The translations under genes were made by a program, and so were the position numbers. Positions 45,994 to 55,685 of a stretch of DNA of 64,000 bases are shown piece by piece. Each line of letters starts with the position of its first letter. Within the stretch, counting starts at the first letter, position 1. The stretch is from Lachnospiraceae bacterium (GTDB lineage Bacteria; Bacillota; Clostridia; Lachnospirales; Lachnospiraceae): contig JAFVSN010000038.1 in NCBI GenBank assembly GCA_017503735.1, positions 62,001 to 126,000 on the forward strand. Direction: 5' to 3'. Below the pieces are notes generated by a model that saw nothing but the letters and a program-made list of their open reading frames with translations, ran no database searches and was not told the DNA's origin.

Positions 45994-46995
45994 CTACTGT
46001 TCCGGCACTCCAAGGGTAGCTAACATAACCGCCTTAATGGTATGCATACGGTTTTCTGCTTCGTCAAACACAACAGACTGGGCGGATTCGAACACCTCAT
46101 CCGTTACTTCCATTTCGGAAATACCGAACTTGGCACTGATTTCTCTTCCGATTACGGTCTTTAAGTCATGGAACGCCGGCAGACAGTGCATAAAAATCGC
46201 CTGCGGACCTGCATTGTCCATTGCTGCTTTATTGACCTGGTACGGAGAAAGCTCCTTGATTCGCTCCGTCCAAACGCTGTCCGGTTCTCCCATGGATACC
46301 CAAACATCGGTATAAACCACATCTGCCCCCTTGGTACCTTCCTTCACATCCTCGGTCAAAGTAATGGTTGCACCGGTCTGTGCCGCAATTTCCTTACAAG
46401 TATCCACCAAAGCCTTATCCGGGAAATACTTTGCGGAAGTACATGCCGTAAAATGCATCCCGAGCTTTGCACAAACCACCATCAGAGAATTTGCCATATT
46501 GTAACGGGCATCCCCCATATAGGTCAACTTCACGCCCTTGATTCTGCCAAGCTTCTCCTTAATGGTAAGTACATCCGCCAACATCTGGGTCGGGTGGAAC
46601 TCATTGGTCAAACCGTTCCATACCGGTACACCGGCATACTTTGCCAACTCTTCCACGATTTCCTGTTCAAAACCGCGGTACTCGATTCCTTCATACATAC
46701 TTCCGAGAACTCTCGCGGTGTCCGCAATGCTTTCCTTCTTCCCAATCTGGGAACTGGACGGGTCCAGATAGGTACAACCCATTCCCAAGTCATAGGCTGC
46801 CACTTCAAAAGAACAACGGGTTCTGGTACTGGTTTTTTCGAAAATCAAAGCAACATTCTTGCCTGCATGATACTCCTTGGTAAGAATCCCCTTCTTCTTT
46901 TTCTCCTTTAACTCCGCTGCCAAATCCACCAGATACAAAATCTCCTCCGGTGTGAAATCCAATAATTTTAAAAATGAACGTCCCTTTAAATTCAT
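45994..46995 (-). CDS. argF: ornithine carbamoyltransferase
   Basis: Makes citrulline from ornithine and carbamoyl phosphate (or the reverse in arginine breakdown). [12 protein letters not shown] (carbamoyl phosphate), [20 protein letters not shown] and [10 protein letters not shown] (ornithine/catalytic Cys) are intact, and 333 residues is standard. The start ATG shares one base with the stop of the upstream lipoprotein gene, so translation is coupled. No arginine deiminase or other arg gene lies nearby, so an anabolic or catabolic role cannot be decided. Confidence 0.95.
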   Translation of the reverse strand: MNLKGRSFLKLLDFTPEEILYLVDLAAELKEKKKKGILTKEYHAGKNVALIFEKTSTRTRCSFEVAAYDLGMGCTYLDPSSSQIGKKESIADTARVLGSMYEGIEYRGFEQEIVEELAKYAGVPVWNGLTNEFHPTQMLADVLTIKEKLGRIKGVKLTYMGDARYNMANSLMVVCAKLGMHFTACTSAKYFPDKALVDTCKEIAAQTGATITLTEDVKEGTKGADVVYTDVWVSMGEPDSVWTERIKELSPYQVNKAAMDNAGPQAIFMHCLPAFHDLKTVIGREISAKFGISEMEVTDEVFESAQSVVFDEAENRMHTIKAVMLATLGVPEQ

Positions 46996-48128
46996 TACTC
47001 TGCCCCTTTCTCAACTTCTACGGTATTTTCCAACAAGAATTCCAAAGCTACTTCCATCAACATGGACTGGCGAAGCGGTCCTTCCTCTTGTACCTCCAGA
47101 AGCTGTGCCAGTGTCATTCCGTTACTTTCCGCATACTCCGTTGCTTTCTTTGTAAAGTCTTCTTCCGTTAACACCAAATCGTTTTCCTTCGCAACATTAT
47201 AAAGAATAATTCTTTCCTGTTCCTCACGACGGACACTCTTCTCCAACATAGTCCATAAAACTACGCTTTCTTCCGCACCGAACTCTGCCTCCAGTTCCGC
47301 TACGGTTTCATACCCCCACATATTGGAATAATAAAGCTTCTCAAAATTGATTGCCGCCTGGATATAATCATCGTTCATCTTTTTGAACTCCGTATTCGTT
47401 ACCAAATAATCCATGACTGCCTTATACTTTCTCTCTTCCAGTAAAAGGCCTTCGGCAAAAGCCGTAAACTCATCCGTGGTGGAATAGGTTCCGTTTGTAA
47501 TCTTCTTTACAAACTCATTGTCATATTCCGGTGTTACCTGCATTGCCATGGAATATACCGTAACTTCGAACACAACCTCTTTTCCCGCCAGTGAAAGCTC
47601 ATGATAATCAATCGGGAACTGAAGCGTTAAATTTCTCGTTTCACCTTTTTTTGCTCCGATTAAGCCCGTTTCAAAACCGTCGATAAACTGTCCCGAACCG
47701 ATTTCCAGCTCCTGGGAATACCCGGTTCCGCCCGCAAAAGGCACACCGTCTAACTTACCCACGTAATCGATAATCACGATGTCACCGTCTGCCACTACCG
47801 CATCGTCGGATTTCAATATTCTTTCCCTGTTTGCCTCTCGCACTTCCAAAAGGTAGTTTTCCAACTCCTCGGTGGTCAAAGCATCTACCTCCAGTTCAAG
47901 GTATCCGTCCGGTAATACGGTAGACTCTAACAAGTCGTCATAATTGGTAATCGGTAACGCCTGTAATGCCTCTGCCATCGGAGAAGAAGTAGCGCTTGCC
48001 GGCGGAGTCACACCGGTTGCCGGAGTCGCCGTTAAATTCTCCTTCCCGGTCGGAGTCGTGGTTCCGCACGCACCAAACGTAAGGCACATTGCCACACAAA
48101 GCATCGTTGCTGTTATTTTCTTTTTCAT
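46995..48128 (-). CDS. trigger-factor-like FKBP peptidyl-prolyl isomerase lipoprotein
   Basis: A 377-residue exported foldase. [21 protein letters not shown] is a signal peptide with a lipobox (FGAC), followed by a Thr/Pro spacer. Residues about 105-205 are an FKBP domain ([35 protein letters not shown] and a [13 protein letters not shown] loop). The remaining helical part resembles the C-terminal chaperone arms of trigger factor. Such lipoproteins help fold secreted proteins outside the membrane. GAGG lies about nine bases before the ATG at 48128. It overlaps argF by one base, a functionally odd pairing. Confidence 0.85.
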   Translation of the reverse strand: MKKKITATMLCVAMCLTFGACGTTTPTGKENLTATPATGVTPPASATSSPMAEALQALPITNYDDLLESTVLPDGYLELEVDALTTEELENYLLEVREANRERILKSDDAVVADGDIVIIDYVGKLDGVPFAGGTGYSQELEIGSGQFIDGFETGLIGAKKGETRNLTLQFPIDYHELSLAGKEVVFEVTVYSMAMQVTPEYDNEFVKKITNGTYSTTDEFTAFAEGLLLEERKYKAVMDYLVTNTEFKKMNDDYIQAAINFEKLYYSNMWGYETVAELEAEFGAEESVVLWTMLEKSVRREEQERIILYNVAKENDLVLTEEDFTKKATEYAESNGMTLAQLLEVQEEGPLRQSMLMEVALEFLLENTVEVEKGAE

Positions 48129-48197
48129 ACTTCGTATCCTCTTTCTTAACATCAAATTTTATTTATAGAAAATCTATCATTTCCCATAAAGCAAAAC

Positions 48198-48227
48198 AGC
48201 GTGTCTTCCGATTAAGGAAAACACGCT
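48198..48227 (-). terminator. hairpin after spoVAE, weak terminator
   Basis: 12-bp arms (AGCGTGTCTTCC / GGAAAACACGCT, one mismatch that can pair as G-U) with a 6-base loop, about 70 bases after the spoVAE stop. The T-run (GTTTTG) is short. Confidence 0.55.
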
Positions 48228-48296
48228 TTATAGTATACCACGATAAAAGCAAAAAGGCAAGCAAAACCCCGTTAAAATGCCCAGTTCACCAATTTT

Positions 48297-48656
48297 TCAC
48301 GAATCCTTCATTTGGGATTTGAACACATGGGAAGCCAGATATCCGAATACAAGTGCCGCACTGATTCCCACCGCCGATGCGGTAAAGCCTCCCTTAAAGA
48401 TTCCGAGAAACCCGGACTCATCCACTGCTTTTTTTACACCCTCAAACAACGTGTGTCCGAAGCCGGTCAACGGAACGGTCGCTCCCGCTCCCGCCCATTC
48501 TTTAAAAGGACCGTAAATCCCTACCGCACTGAGTATGGCTCCTCCGCACACCAAAAGAACCATAATCCGCCCCGGCTGTAACTTTGTCTGATCCATAAGA
48601 ATCTGTACCAGGGCACAAATTGCACCCCCTACCAAAAATGCAAGTACATATTCCAT
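48297..48656 (-). CDS. spoVAE: stage V sporulation protein AE (SpoVAEb-like)
   Basis: A 119-residue membrane protein with three or four helices. MEYVLAFLVGGAICALVQILMDQTKL at the start and VGIYGPFKEWAGAGATVPLTGFGH in the middle are characteristic of SpoVAE. It is part of the SpoVA channel, which loads dipicolinic acid into the forespore and releases it on germination. AGGAGG lies nine bases before the ATG, which starts one base after the spoVAD stop. The longer frame to 48881 is an out-of-frame shadow of spoVAD. Confidence 0.92.
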   Translation of the reverse strand: MEYVLAFLVGGAICALVQILMDQTKLQPGRIMVLLVCGGAILSAVGIYGPFKEWAGAGATVPLTGFGHTLFEGVKKAVDESGFLGIFKGGFTASAVGISAALVFGYLASHVFKSQMKDS

Positions 48657-48657
48657 C

Positions 48658-49755
48658 TTACCGCACCTCCTGTTTCCGTTCCAATACAATGGCATGGGCA
48701 ATTCCCGGAATACTGCTTCCTTCGTTGGCACTGACCGGAGAAAGCAATGCTCCCGTCGGCACAAACAAAATCCGATTCCATTCCCCCTCATAAAGCTTGT
48801 CCAGCAAATATCCCGCCAAAGTAGATGCACTGCATCCGCAACCGGAACCGCCGGAGTGGGTATCCTGTAAGTCATTATCATAAATCAACAGGCCGCAATC
48901 CTCCTGTACGTTCTCTACCCGGAATCCCTTTTGTCCGAGCAGATCCGCAAAAATTTTCACACCAACCGCACCCAGGTCTCCCGTAATAATTTTATCGTAA
49001 TCTGCCGGGGTTCTGTGAAAATCATTCAAATGGGCTTCCACCACAGCTGCAGCCGCCGGGGCCATACAAGCTCCCATATTGGCCTTATCCTTGATTCCGT
49101 AATCCGTTACCTTGCCTACAGTTCCTCCGACCACCACCACTTCCACACCGGAAGGTACCTCTCGTCCGTGTCGGTCCACCGTCTCCTCTCTCTGGGCTCG
49201 ACACCGTTCCAAGGCGGTTTTATTTCCCACCACCAAAGCTCCGCTGCCCGTCACGGTCCAGGTTGCCGCCAAAGGTCTCTGGTTTCCGTAGCCTAACGGA
49301 AAACGAAACTCCTTCTCCGCACTGGCAAAATGACTGGAGGTTACGGCCTCGGCACAATCGGCAAAGCCTCCGTCCACTGCCATGGAAGCCAAAAGCAGAC
49401 TTTCCCCCATGGTGGAGCAGGCCCCGTACACGCCGAGAAACGGAATCGGAAGTTCTCCCGCACCGAAGGAGCTGGCCAAAAGCTGGCCCAACAGATCTCC
49501 TGCAAACAACATGCGAATCTGCTTCGGCGTCAACCCCGCCTTCTTGATTGCAAGCGTTGCCGCTCTTTGCATCATCCGGCTTTCCGCCTCATTCCAGTTT
49601 TCGCCTCCGAACCGGTCCGTATCATCAATTTCATCAAAAAACGCCCGGAGAGGGCCTTCTCCTTCCTTGCTTCCGACCACAGCCGCCCGTCCAAGCACAT
49701 ATACATCTTCCGTAAAACAAACGCTTTGCGCTCCGACCCACTTTGTCTGACTCAT
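48658..49755 (-). CDS. spoVAD: stage V sporulation protein AD
   Basis: A 365-residue thiolase-fold protein (GVYGACSTMGESLLLAS with the thiolase-like Cys, FRFPLGYGNQRP, GDLGAVGVKIFADLL, DTHSGGSGCGCSAS) that binds dipicolinic acid in the SpoVA complex. The ATG at 49755 has AAGGCGG five bases upstream. Normally spoVAC precedes it; here 180 bases of non-coding DNA and the terminator of another unit do, so spoVAC must be elsewhere or lost. Expression is expected in the forespore under sigma-G; a candidate site is at 49815-49843. Confidence 0.93.
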   Translation of the reverse strand: MSQTKWVGAQSVCFTEDVYVLGRAAVVGSKEGEGPLRAFFDEIDDTDRFGGENWNEAESRMMQRAATLAIKKAGLTPKQIRMLFAGDLLGQLLASSFGAGELPIPFLGVYGACSTMGESLLLASMAVDGGFADCAEAVTSSHFASAEKEFRFPLGYGNQRPLAATWTVTGSGALVVGNKTALERCRAQREETVDRHGREVPSGVEVVVVGGTVGKVTDYGIKDKANMGACMAPAAAAVVEAHLNDFHRTPADYDKIITGDLGAVGVKIFADLLGQKGFRVENVQEDCGLLIYDNDLQDTHSGGSGCGCSASTLAGYLLDKLYEGEWNRILFVPTGALLSPVSANEGSSIPGIAHAIVLERKQEVR

Positions 49756-49814
49756 TTTTCCGCCTTTCTGCCCGAACCGCCCGGTCCGGTTTCGTTTCAA
49801 CTTCAACTCATACT

Positions 49815-49843
49815 AAGTATCTGCGGATTTTCCTAATTTATTC
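49815..49843 (-). promoter_or_regulatory. candidate sigma-G-like promoter of spoVAD-spoVAE
   Basis: GAATA at 49843-49839 and GATACTT at 49821-49815, spacer 17, resembling the sigma-G pattern GHATR-17/18-CATWMTA at five of seven -10 positions. It is weak evidence on its own. Confidence 0.35.
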
Positions 49844-49887
49844 GGCATACTTTTGGGTCAAATCACATAAAAAATTTCCTAACGCGC

Positions 49888-49914
49888 AAAAAAGGACTGC
49901 CCCACGACAGTCCT
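49888..49914 (-). terminator. terminator of the vitamin B6 uptake/kinase unit
   Basis: AGGACTG-8-CAGTCCT with six T residues following on the minus strand, 24 bases after the transporter gene's stop. Confidence 0.85.
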
Positions 49915-49937
49915 CGCAATTACCTTTCCTATTCGGT

Positions 49938-50441
49938 CTATAAATATCGTTTCAAATTTAGCTTATCCGCAGCCACTGCCAATACCGCAAACAGTACACT
50001 GCTGCACACCGACTGCATCACATTGCCCGGAACATCCGCCAACGGTGCAACAAAATTTCCCGCAAGGAGGCTTCCGTACAAATAATATCCGCCTACGCAG
50101 ATCACCGCCGCCGGCACCAGTGCAATCCAATTTCTGCCGCTTGTCAACTTCTTCCCTTTTCTTGAAAAACAAAGTACAAGAAGTGCCTTAATTACCGCAG
50201 AGCCCGGCGCCCAAACCGCATAGCCCGTAAGGCAGTCTGCCAAAGCCGCACCTCCCGCTCCCACAAACAACGCATAAGGAAGCGGCAAAAGACATGCCGC
50301 AAAATAAATAAATCCGTCTCCCACATGAACATAGCCGTTGGCACTTGGAATATGCAAATAGGCCGTACATACAAATACAAGTGCCGTAAGCACTCCCGCA
50401 AAGCACAGATATGTGATCTTTTTTTGATTTCCTTGTTTCAT
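49938..50441 (-). CDS. ECF transporter substrate-binding (S) component, probably for vitamin B6 compounds
   Basis: A 167-residue hydrophobic protein with about six helices and the S-component look (GVLTALVFVCTAYLHIP, HVGDGFIYFAACLLP, GAGGAALADCLTGYA). S components capture a vitamin and dock on a shared ECF energising module encoded elsewhere. It starts four bases after the pyridoxal kinase gene, and a MocR (PdxR-like) regulator is divergent, so a pyridoxine/pyridoxal substrate (PdxU-like) is the best inference. Substrate cannot be read from the residues. Confidence 0.75.
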   Translation of the reverse strand: MKQGNQKKITYLCFAGVLTALVFVCTAYLHIPSANGYVHVGDGFIYFAACLLPLPYALFVGAGGAALADCLTGYAVWAPGSAVIKALLVLCFSRKGKKLTSGRNWIALVPAAVICVGGYYLYGSLLAGNFVAPLADVPGNVMQSVCSSVLFAVLAVAADKLNLKRYL

Positions 50442-50444
50442 TTT

Positions 50445-51284
50445 TTATTTAACCTCTTCTCCGATTTCTGATAAGAACTCCTCAAAACAAATACCGTCCG
50501 TGGTAGGAATATCAAGTTCCACCGTCCGGCGCAGAATCTTTGCGATAAACACTGCTGCATGACGGACCGACGTAAGAAAATCCACCCCGTTTACCGCATC
50601 TGCCGCTATGATGGAAGAAAACACATCTCCCGTTCCCGCACGGCACGGTCCGATTTTCGGTCCTGCCACTTCCACAGGTACGCTCCCCGCTTCATAGACA
50701 AAATTAATCAGACGCCCTTCCCGTTCCAAACCGGAAATCACGATTTTTTTCGGCCCCATGTGACTCAATTTCTCGCAAATCTCCGTGAGTTCTTCGTTAC
50801 TCATATCGGTCCGGTATACCGTATCCGTCAAAATACAGGCTTCCGTCAAATTCGGCGTCAAAACATCCGCATACGCCAGCAGCCCTTTCATCTGCTTTGC
50901 CAGTTCCGGGGAATAGGTGGTATAAAGACTTCCTTCGTCACCCATGACCGGGTCCACCACCGTTACGGTTCCCTCATTTTTAAAGTATTCCAAAAAATGA
51001 CGTACAATCTCTGTCTGTTGCGGGGACCCCAAAAAGCCGGTTAAAATCCCGTCAAAAGTCAGTCCTAATTTTTTCCACTCTTCTATGTAAGAATTCATAT
51101 GTTCCGTATAATCCGTATAAAAAAAACTGTCATACGCCGTATGATTGGAGAACACCGAGGTCGGCACAGGACAACACTGCACTTTCAGTGCCGAAACAAT
51201 CGGTATGGAAACCGTCAGGGAACAACGCCCGAAGCCGCAAAAATCATTAATTACCGCCAGCTTTTTCTGCTGATTATGTGCCAT
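50445..51284 (-). CDS. pdxY: pyridoxal/pyridoxamine kinase
   Basis: A ribokinase-fold vitamin B6 kinase of 279 residues. VINDFCGFGRCSLTVSIPI and VFSNHTAYDSFFYTDYTEH form the substrate site, VVDPVMGDEGSLYTTY the metal/phosphate site, and CRAGTGDVFSSI the anion hole with the catalytic Asp. AGGAGG precedes the ATG at 51284. With the S component downstream it forms a B6 salvage operon (uptake then phosphorylation), divergent from a MocR-type gene that would normally sense PLP. Salvage suggests the cell does not rely only on making B6. Confidence 0.9.
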   Translation of the reverse strand: MAHNQQKKLAVINDFCGFGRCSLTVSIPIVSALKVQCCPVPTSVFSNHTAYDSFFYTDYTEHMNSYIEEWKKLGLTFDGILTGFLGSPQQTEIVRHFLEYFKNEGTVTVVDPVMGDEGSLYTTYSPELAKQMKGLLAYADVLTPNLTEACILTDTVYRTDMSNEELTEICEKLSHMGPKKIVISGLEREGRLINFVYEAGSVPVEVAGPKIGPCRAGTGDVFSSIIAADAVNGVDFLTSVRHAAVFIAKILRRTVELDIPTTDGICFEEFLSEIGEEVK

Positions 51285-51375
51285 TTTCGTTCCTCCTTGC
51301 AATTTTACAGGTTTCAGTATATAATATTTTTGGTTATATGATAATAGTCAGAAAAGGAGAATTTTATAATACCAG

Positions 51376-52479
51376 ATGAAGTATCACATTCAAAAAAGCG
51401 ACACAGCCCCGGCCTACCTCCAACTCTATAAACAAGTCCGGGAGGACATTATAAAAGGCATTTATCCCTACGGTTCAAAGCTCCCTTCCAAACGTCTTAT
51501 CGCTACGGAAACCGGAATCAGCACCGTTACCGTAGAGCATTCTTATGGCCTTTTGTGTGAAGAAGGGTATACGGAATCCCGCGAGCGCAGCGGTTACTTT
51601 GTTACATTTCGTACGGAAGATGTGTTTCTATCCTCTGCAAGCGAAACCGCCGTTCCCACCGTTTCCATTCCTCACCGCTCAAATGACATTGCCCCGGACT
51701 TCCCTTTTTCCGTACTTGCCAAAACCATGCGAAGCGTGTTAAGCGAATACGAAGAAGGGATTCTCGAACGCAGTCCCAACTCCGGCTGTCTTGAACTTCG
51801 AAATGCCCTGTGCCGCTACCTGTTACGCAGCCGCGGCATTACCGCAGACACGGAACAAATCATCATCGGTTCCGGCTCGGAGTATTTGTACAGTCTGATT
51901 GTGGAATTATTAGGAAGAGACAAACTCTATGCATTAGAATCCCCTTCCTATAAAAAAATAGAGCAGGTGTACAATGCTGCCAATGTACACACTACTCTGC
52001 TCCCTTTGGGCACCGACGGCATCAAAAGCAGTGCCCTGCGTTCTTGTTCCGCCGATGTTTTACATATTTCTCCCTACCGCAGTTTTCCAAGCGGTATTAC
52101 CGCTTCCGCCTCCAAGCGTCATGAATACATGCGGTGGGCCTCAAAAAAAACACGCTATATTATCGAAGACGACTTCGAATCGGAATTTACTGTATCAAAA
52201 AAGCCGGAGGAAACCTTATTTTCCCACACTTCCGATGACAATGTCATCTATATGAATACCTTCTCCAAAACCATCTCGCCGTCTCTTCGTATCGGCTATA
52301 TGGTCTTACCGAAGCATCTGGTATCCGAGTTTCAAAATAAGCTTGGGTTTTATTCCTGTACCGTTCCTACTTATATGCAGTATGTACTGGCCAAGCTATT
52401 AAACAACGGTGATTTTGAGCGACACATTAACCGGGTCCGCCGAAAAAAGCGCGCGACCTCCCGCTCTTGCGAGGACTAG
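51376..52479 (+). CDS. MocR/PdxR-type GntR regulator, C-terminally truncated
   Basis: 367 residues: a GntR winged helix (about 12-76: LQLYKQVREDIIKGIYPYGSKLPSKR) joined to an aminotransferase-like PLP domain with SPYRSFPSGI and NTFSKTISPSLRIGYMVLP (PLP Lys298). MocR proteins usually run to about 450-480 residues. This one stops 69 residues after the PLP Lys, with a foreign-looking RKKRATSRSCED tail, and only 69 bases separate it from the converging MATE gene. No other frame continues the domain, so a deletion is likely. The SD (AAGGAG) is 16 bases from the ATG. It is divergent from the B6 salvage genes, its probable targets. Confidence 0.8.
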   Translation: MKYHIQKSDTAPAYLQLYKQVREDIIKGIYPYGSKLPSKRLIATETGISTVTVEHSYGLLCEEGYTESRERSGYFVTFRTEDVFLSSASETAVPTVSIPHRSNDIAPDFPFSVLAKTMRSVLSEYEEGILERSPNSGCLELRNALCRYLLRSRGITADTEQIIIGSGSEYLYSLIVELLGRDKLYALESPSYKKIEQVYNAANVHTTLLPLGTDGIKSSALRSCSADVLHISPYRSFPSGITASASKRHEYMRWASKKTRYIIEDDFESEFTVSKKPEETLFSHTSDDNVIYMNTFSKTISPSLRIGYMVLPKHLVSEFQNKLGFYSCTVPTYMQYVLAKLLNNGDFERHINRVRRKKRATSRSCED

Positions 52480-52548
52480 CCCCTACAAATGAGTTGCTGT
52501 CCCCGAAGACGACGCTCTTTGCCTTTTCTTTAAAAATACAGTACACTC

Positions 52549-53913
52549 CTAATTTCTTCTTACAATGGCTTTTCCCTTCCATTTTCCGCGACGCCAGCGA
52601 ATCAACATAATGATTCCCCGCAGGCATTCATCCGCAGCGGTTCCCATAAACACGCCGCTGATTCCAAGGGAAAGGGCAACACCGAAGGAATATCCCACGG
52701 TAACACCGCACCCCCACATACAAAGGAGTCCCATCAGTACCGGAAACAACACATCCCCCGCCGCTTTCATACTACCGATTATCACAAGATTCGTGGTACG
52801 TCCGATTTCAAGTAAAATGCCCACAGCCAGTACCTTTTGAACCAACGGCACCACCTCCGTACTGGAGGTAAAAATTTTAAGCGTCCACGGACAGAGCAAA
52901 TAATTTAAGGTTGCGATTCCGATTGCCACCGGAAGGGATGTCAAAAGCGTCTTCATTACCCGTTTATCCGCTGCATCCTCCCGTCCGGCACCTACCAGAT
53001 GTCCCGTAACAATCTGGGTCGCCTGGGCAAGGGCATTGGAAAACACTACCGAAAAGGACATCAATGTATTGCTGTACACTTTTACATTGGCCGACATTTC
53101 TCCCATAGGATTAATGAAGGAAAGCAACACCAGCTGATACATGGAATAAGCAAGATTCTCTCCTGCGGACGGTACACCGATTTTTAACATCTTCACCAAA
53201 ATCTGTCCCGGGAACGGATTCAGGGTTTTTAACGATATCTTACCGATCTTATAACGGAAGAAAATAAACAATGCCGCACTCAATGCCAGTACGCGGGCTA
53301 CTACGGTAGAAATCGCCACGCCGGCCACACCTAAATTCAGGAACTTTAACGGACCGTACAGGAATAACCAGTTCCCACCGATATTCACTATATTTACTGC
53401 CAGGGAAATATACATGCCCACACGGGTATAACCGTGACACCGCAAAATTTGTACCATAACATTGTAGCCGGCCTGTAAAAACAGGAACCCGCCCACAATA
53501 GCCATGTATGCCGCTGCATCCTCCACTTGCACCGGACTTACCTTTAATACATGTAAAAACTTATCCCGGAATAAAAATACCACCGCACTTAAAATCACCC
53601 CCAGCGTCAGATTAAACACCAACGACAAGGTATAAATCTGATTCATGTTCTCCGTCTTCTTTGCCCCCAGATACTGGGCCACCACAACCCCCGTAGCTCC
53701 GGCAATGACATTAAACATAATAATGAACAAAAACATCATCTGGTTGGCGTTTCCCACCGCACCGACCGAGTTTTCGGAATACCGGCTGAGCATGACGGTA
53801 TCCACATTATTTATCAGGATATTTAACAACAGTTCCACAAAAATCGGCCCCGCCAACAACAGCATGGAGGTCTTTTCATTGATTTCCATTGTTCTTTGCT
53901 TGACTTGCTTCAT
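52549..53913 (-). CDS. MATE-family multidrug/cation antiporter
   Basis: A 454-residue membrane protein with about twelve helices in two halves and the MATE hallmarks LAGPIFVELLLNILINNVDTVMLSRYS at the N-terminus, VGNANQMMFLF, and GVAGVAISTVVARV in the middle. It exports drugs or metabolites using Na+ or H+. The ATG at 53913 lies eight bases after AAGGAG; a TTG two codons earlier is too close. Own promoter at 53961-53989. No terminator is seen before the converging truncated MocR gene, which fits loss of sequence at that junction. Confidence 0.9.
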   Translation of the reverse strand: MKQVKQRTMEINEKTSMLLLAGPIFVELLLNILINNVDTVMLSRYSENSVGAVGNANQMMFLFIIMFNVIAGATGVVVAQYLGAKKTENMNQIYTLSLVFNLTLGVILSAVVFLFRDKFLHVLKVSPVQVEDAAAYMAIVGGFLFLQAGYNVMVQILRCHGYTRVGMYISLAVNIVNIGGNWLFLYGPLKFLNLGVAGVAISTVVARVLALSAALFIFFRYKIGKISLKTLNPFPGQILVKMLKIGVPSAGENLAYSMYQLVLLSFINPMGEMSANVKVYSNTLMSFSVVFSNALAQATQIVTGHLVGAGREDAADKRVMKTLLTSLPVAIGIATLNYLLCPWTLKIFTSSTEVVPLVQKVLAVGILLEIGRTTNLVIIGSMKAAGDVLFPVLMGLLCMWGCGVTVGYSFGVALSLGISGVFMGTAADECLRGIIMLIRWRRGKWKGKAIVRRN

Positions 53914-53960
53914 CTGCAACTCTCCTTATACGACTGTCTGCCTACAATATCATTCACATT

Positions 53961-53989
53961 ACTATACATCACTTTTTCCTATCTTGCAA
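53961..53989 (-). promoter_or_regulatory. promoter of the MATE gene
   Basis: TTGCAA at 53989-53984 and TATAGT at 53966-53961, spacer 17. The remaining 300 bases to the GH27 start at 54290 are AT-rich, with no clear plus-strand promoter or structure that I can support. Confidence 0.65.
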
Positions 53990-54289
53990 GCAAAAATATG
54001 CAAATATTTATATTATGAATCTTTGTTCATTTTGTTATATCCCATGTTTTTCCTCAGAGTTTGTTGCTTTTCCCACCATTTTAAACCTCGTTTTCTCCGG
54101 TTCGTTTTTTGATAGTCTATCAATATTTCAAAACACGCTTCACGTTACGCCAATCTATAATATTTTAATATTACACAACAGCCTCACTTCTCCAAAAGTC
54201 ACATTTCTCCATATCTTTTCAACATTATTCTATGGAAAAAGAGTCAAAGATGCTTTACACTTAACTTATCACCTTGAAAGGAGATTTTT

Positions 54290-55558
54290 ATGATTGCACA
54301 AACACCGCCTATGGGCTGGAACAGCTGGGACTGCTACGGAGCAGCCGTAACCGAAGATATTGTAAGGGCAAACGCCGATTTTATGGCAAAACATTTAAAG
54401 CAGTACGGATGGGAGTATGTCGTGGTAGACATCCAGTGGTACGAACCTACCGCCGAAAACCACTATTATCATAACTTTACGGAGCTTTGCATGGACGAAT
54501 ATTCCCGTCTTGTGCCGGCAGTAAATCGCTTTCCTTCCGCTGCAGAGGGAGCGGGCTTTGCGCCGCTTGCCGACTATGTACATTCTCTGGGCTTGAAATT
54601 CGGTATTCACATCATGCGGGGCATCCCGCGTCAGGCGGTTCACCAAAATACTCCGATTAAGGGCAGCACCATGACCGCAAGAGAGATTTCCGCCCAAAGC
54701 AGTATTTGTGAATGGAATACGGATATGTACGGTGTAAATTGTTCCGTAGAGGGCGGTCAGGCTTACTATGACAGCCTCTTTGCGCTCTATGCCTCCTGGG
54801 GTGTGGACTTCGTAAAAGTGGACGACATCTGCCGGGGCTATCCGGTGGCAGAGGTGGAAGCCATTGCAAAGGCCATCAAACACTGTGGCAGAGACATGGT
54901 CCTCTCCCTTTCTCCGGGCCCGGCGCGTCTTGATGTGGCGGAGCATATGAAACAGCATGCCAATATGTGGCGTATTACCGATGACTTCTGGGACCGCTGG
55001 GATTTACTTTACAACATGTTTGAGCGTGCAGAAAAATGGTGCATTCATTCCGGCGTTACCGGAACGCACGGTCACTGGCCGGATGCGGACATGTTACCCA
55101 TCGGCCCCATTAATCAGGTCTACGGAAAAGAAAACCGCACCAAATTCACGAAAGAGGAACAGCGCACCATGCTGACCCTGTGGTGTATCATGCGTTCTCC
55201 GTTAATGATCGGCGGCGACATGACCGGGTTTGACGATTTTACCATGCGCCTGTTAAACAATCCGGAGCTGATTGATGTATTACAGCACACCCACTCCGCC
55301 CATCCTCTCTACCGTAGGAAGACGGAGGATACGGAAACCTGTGCCTGGATGTCCACCTATGAAAACGGAGCGCTTTGTATTGCCCTTTTTAATCTCGGCG
55401 AAACGGATACCGAAGTAACCGCGGTTCTTCCGTTCGGAAAGAACTACCTCTGCCGTGATATTTGGGACAAAACAGAGTTTACCGTAACCGACGGATCGGT
55501 TTGCCGGACCCTTCCGAAACACGGAGCAACACTCTACCGGCTGACCCCGATAATATAA
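54290..55558 (+). CDS. GH27 glycoside hydrolase (alpha-galactosidase or beta-L-arabinopyranosidase)
   Basis: A 422-residue retaining glycosidase without a signal peptide, so acting inside the cell. TPPMGWNSWDCYG opens the GH27 barrel, VDIQWYEP follows, DFVKVDDI carries the nucleophile Asp, RITDDFWDRWD the acid/base Asp, and a small beta domain ends the protein. Some GH27 members cleave beta-L-arabinopyranosides, which would suit the pentose-oriented neighbours; specificity cannot be decided here. AAGGAG precedes the ATG. It is the first of three same-strand glycan genes. Confidence 0.88.
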   Translation: MIAQTPPMGWNSWDCYGAAVTEDIVRANADFMAKHLKQYGWEYVVVDIQWYEPTAENHYYHNFTELCMDEYSRLVPAVNRFPSAAEGAGFAPLADYVHSLGLKFGIHIMRGIPRQAVHQNTPIKGSTMTAREISAQSSICEWNTDMYGVNCSVEGGQAYYDSLFALYASWGVDFVKVDDICRGYPVAEVEAIAKAIKHCGRDMVLSLSPGPARLDVAEHMKQHANMWRITDDFWDRWDLLYNMFERAEKWCIHSGVTGTHGHWPDADMLPIGPINQVYGKENRTKFTKEEQRTMLTLWCIMRSPLMIGGDMTGFDDFTMRLLNNPELIDVLQHTHSAHPLYRRKTEDTETCAWMSTYENGALCIALFNLGETDTEVTAVLPFGKNYLCRDIWDKTEFTVTDGSVCRTLPKHGATLYRLTPII

Positions 55559-55685
55559 CCTTTTTATAAATATTCTTGCATAAATTAGCTTTCTAATTGA
55601 CTTTATAAACTAATTGTTTTATCATAGAATCAATGGGGATTTTTTCTGATTTGAACCGATTCCCACCCTTTAATTTTTTGAATCT

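Noticed and set aside
46168..46911. 247-codon plus-strand frame opposite argF
   Set aside because: Antisense shadow of a gene with intact OTC motifs.
48657..48881. 75-residue extension before SpoVAE
   Set aside because: It runs inside spoVAD in another frame; SpoVAE starts at the MEYVLAF Met with its own ribosome site.
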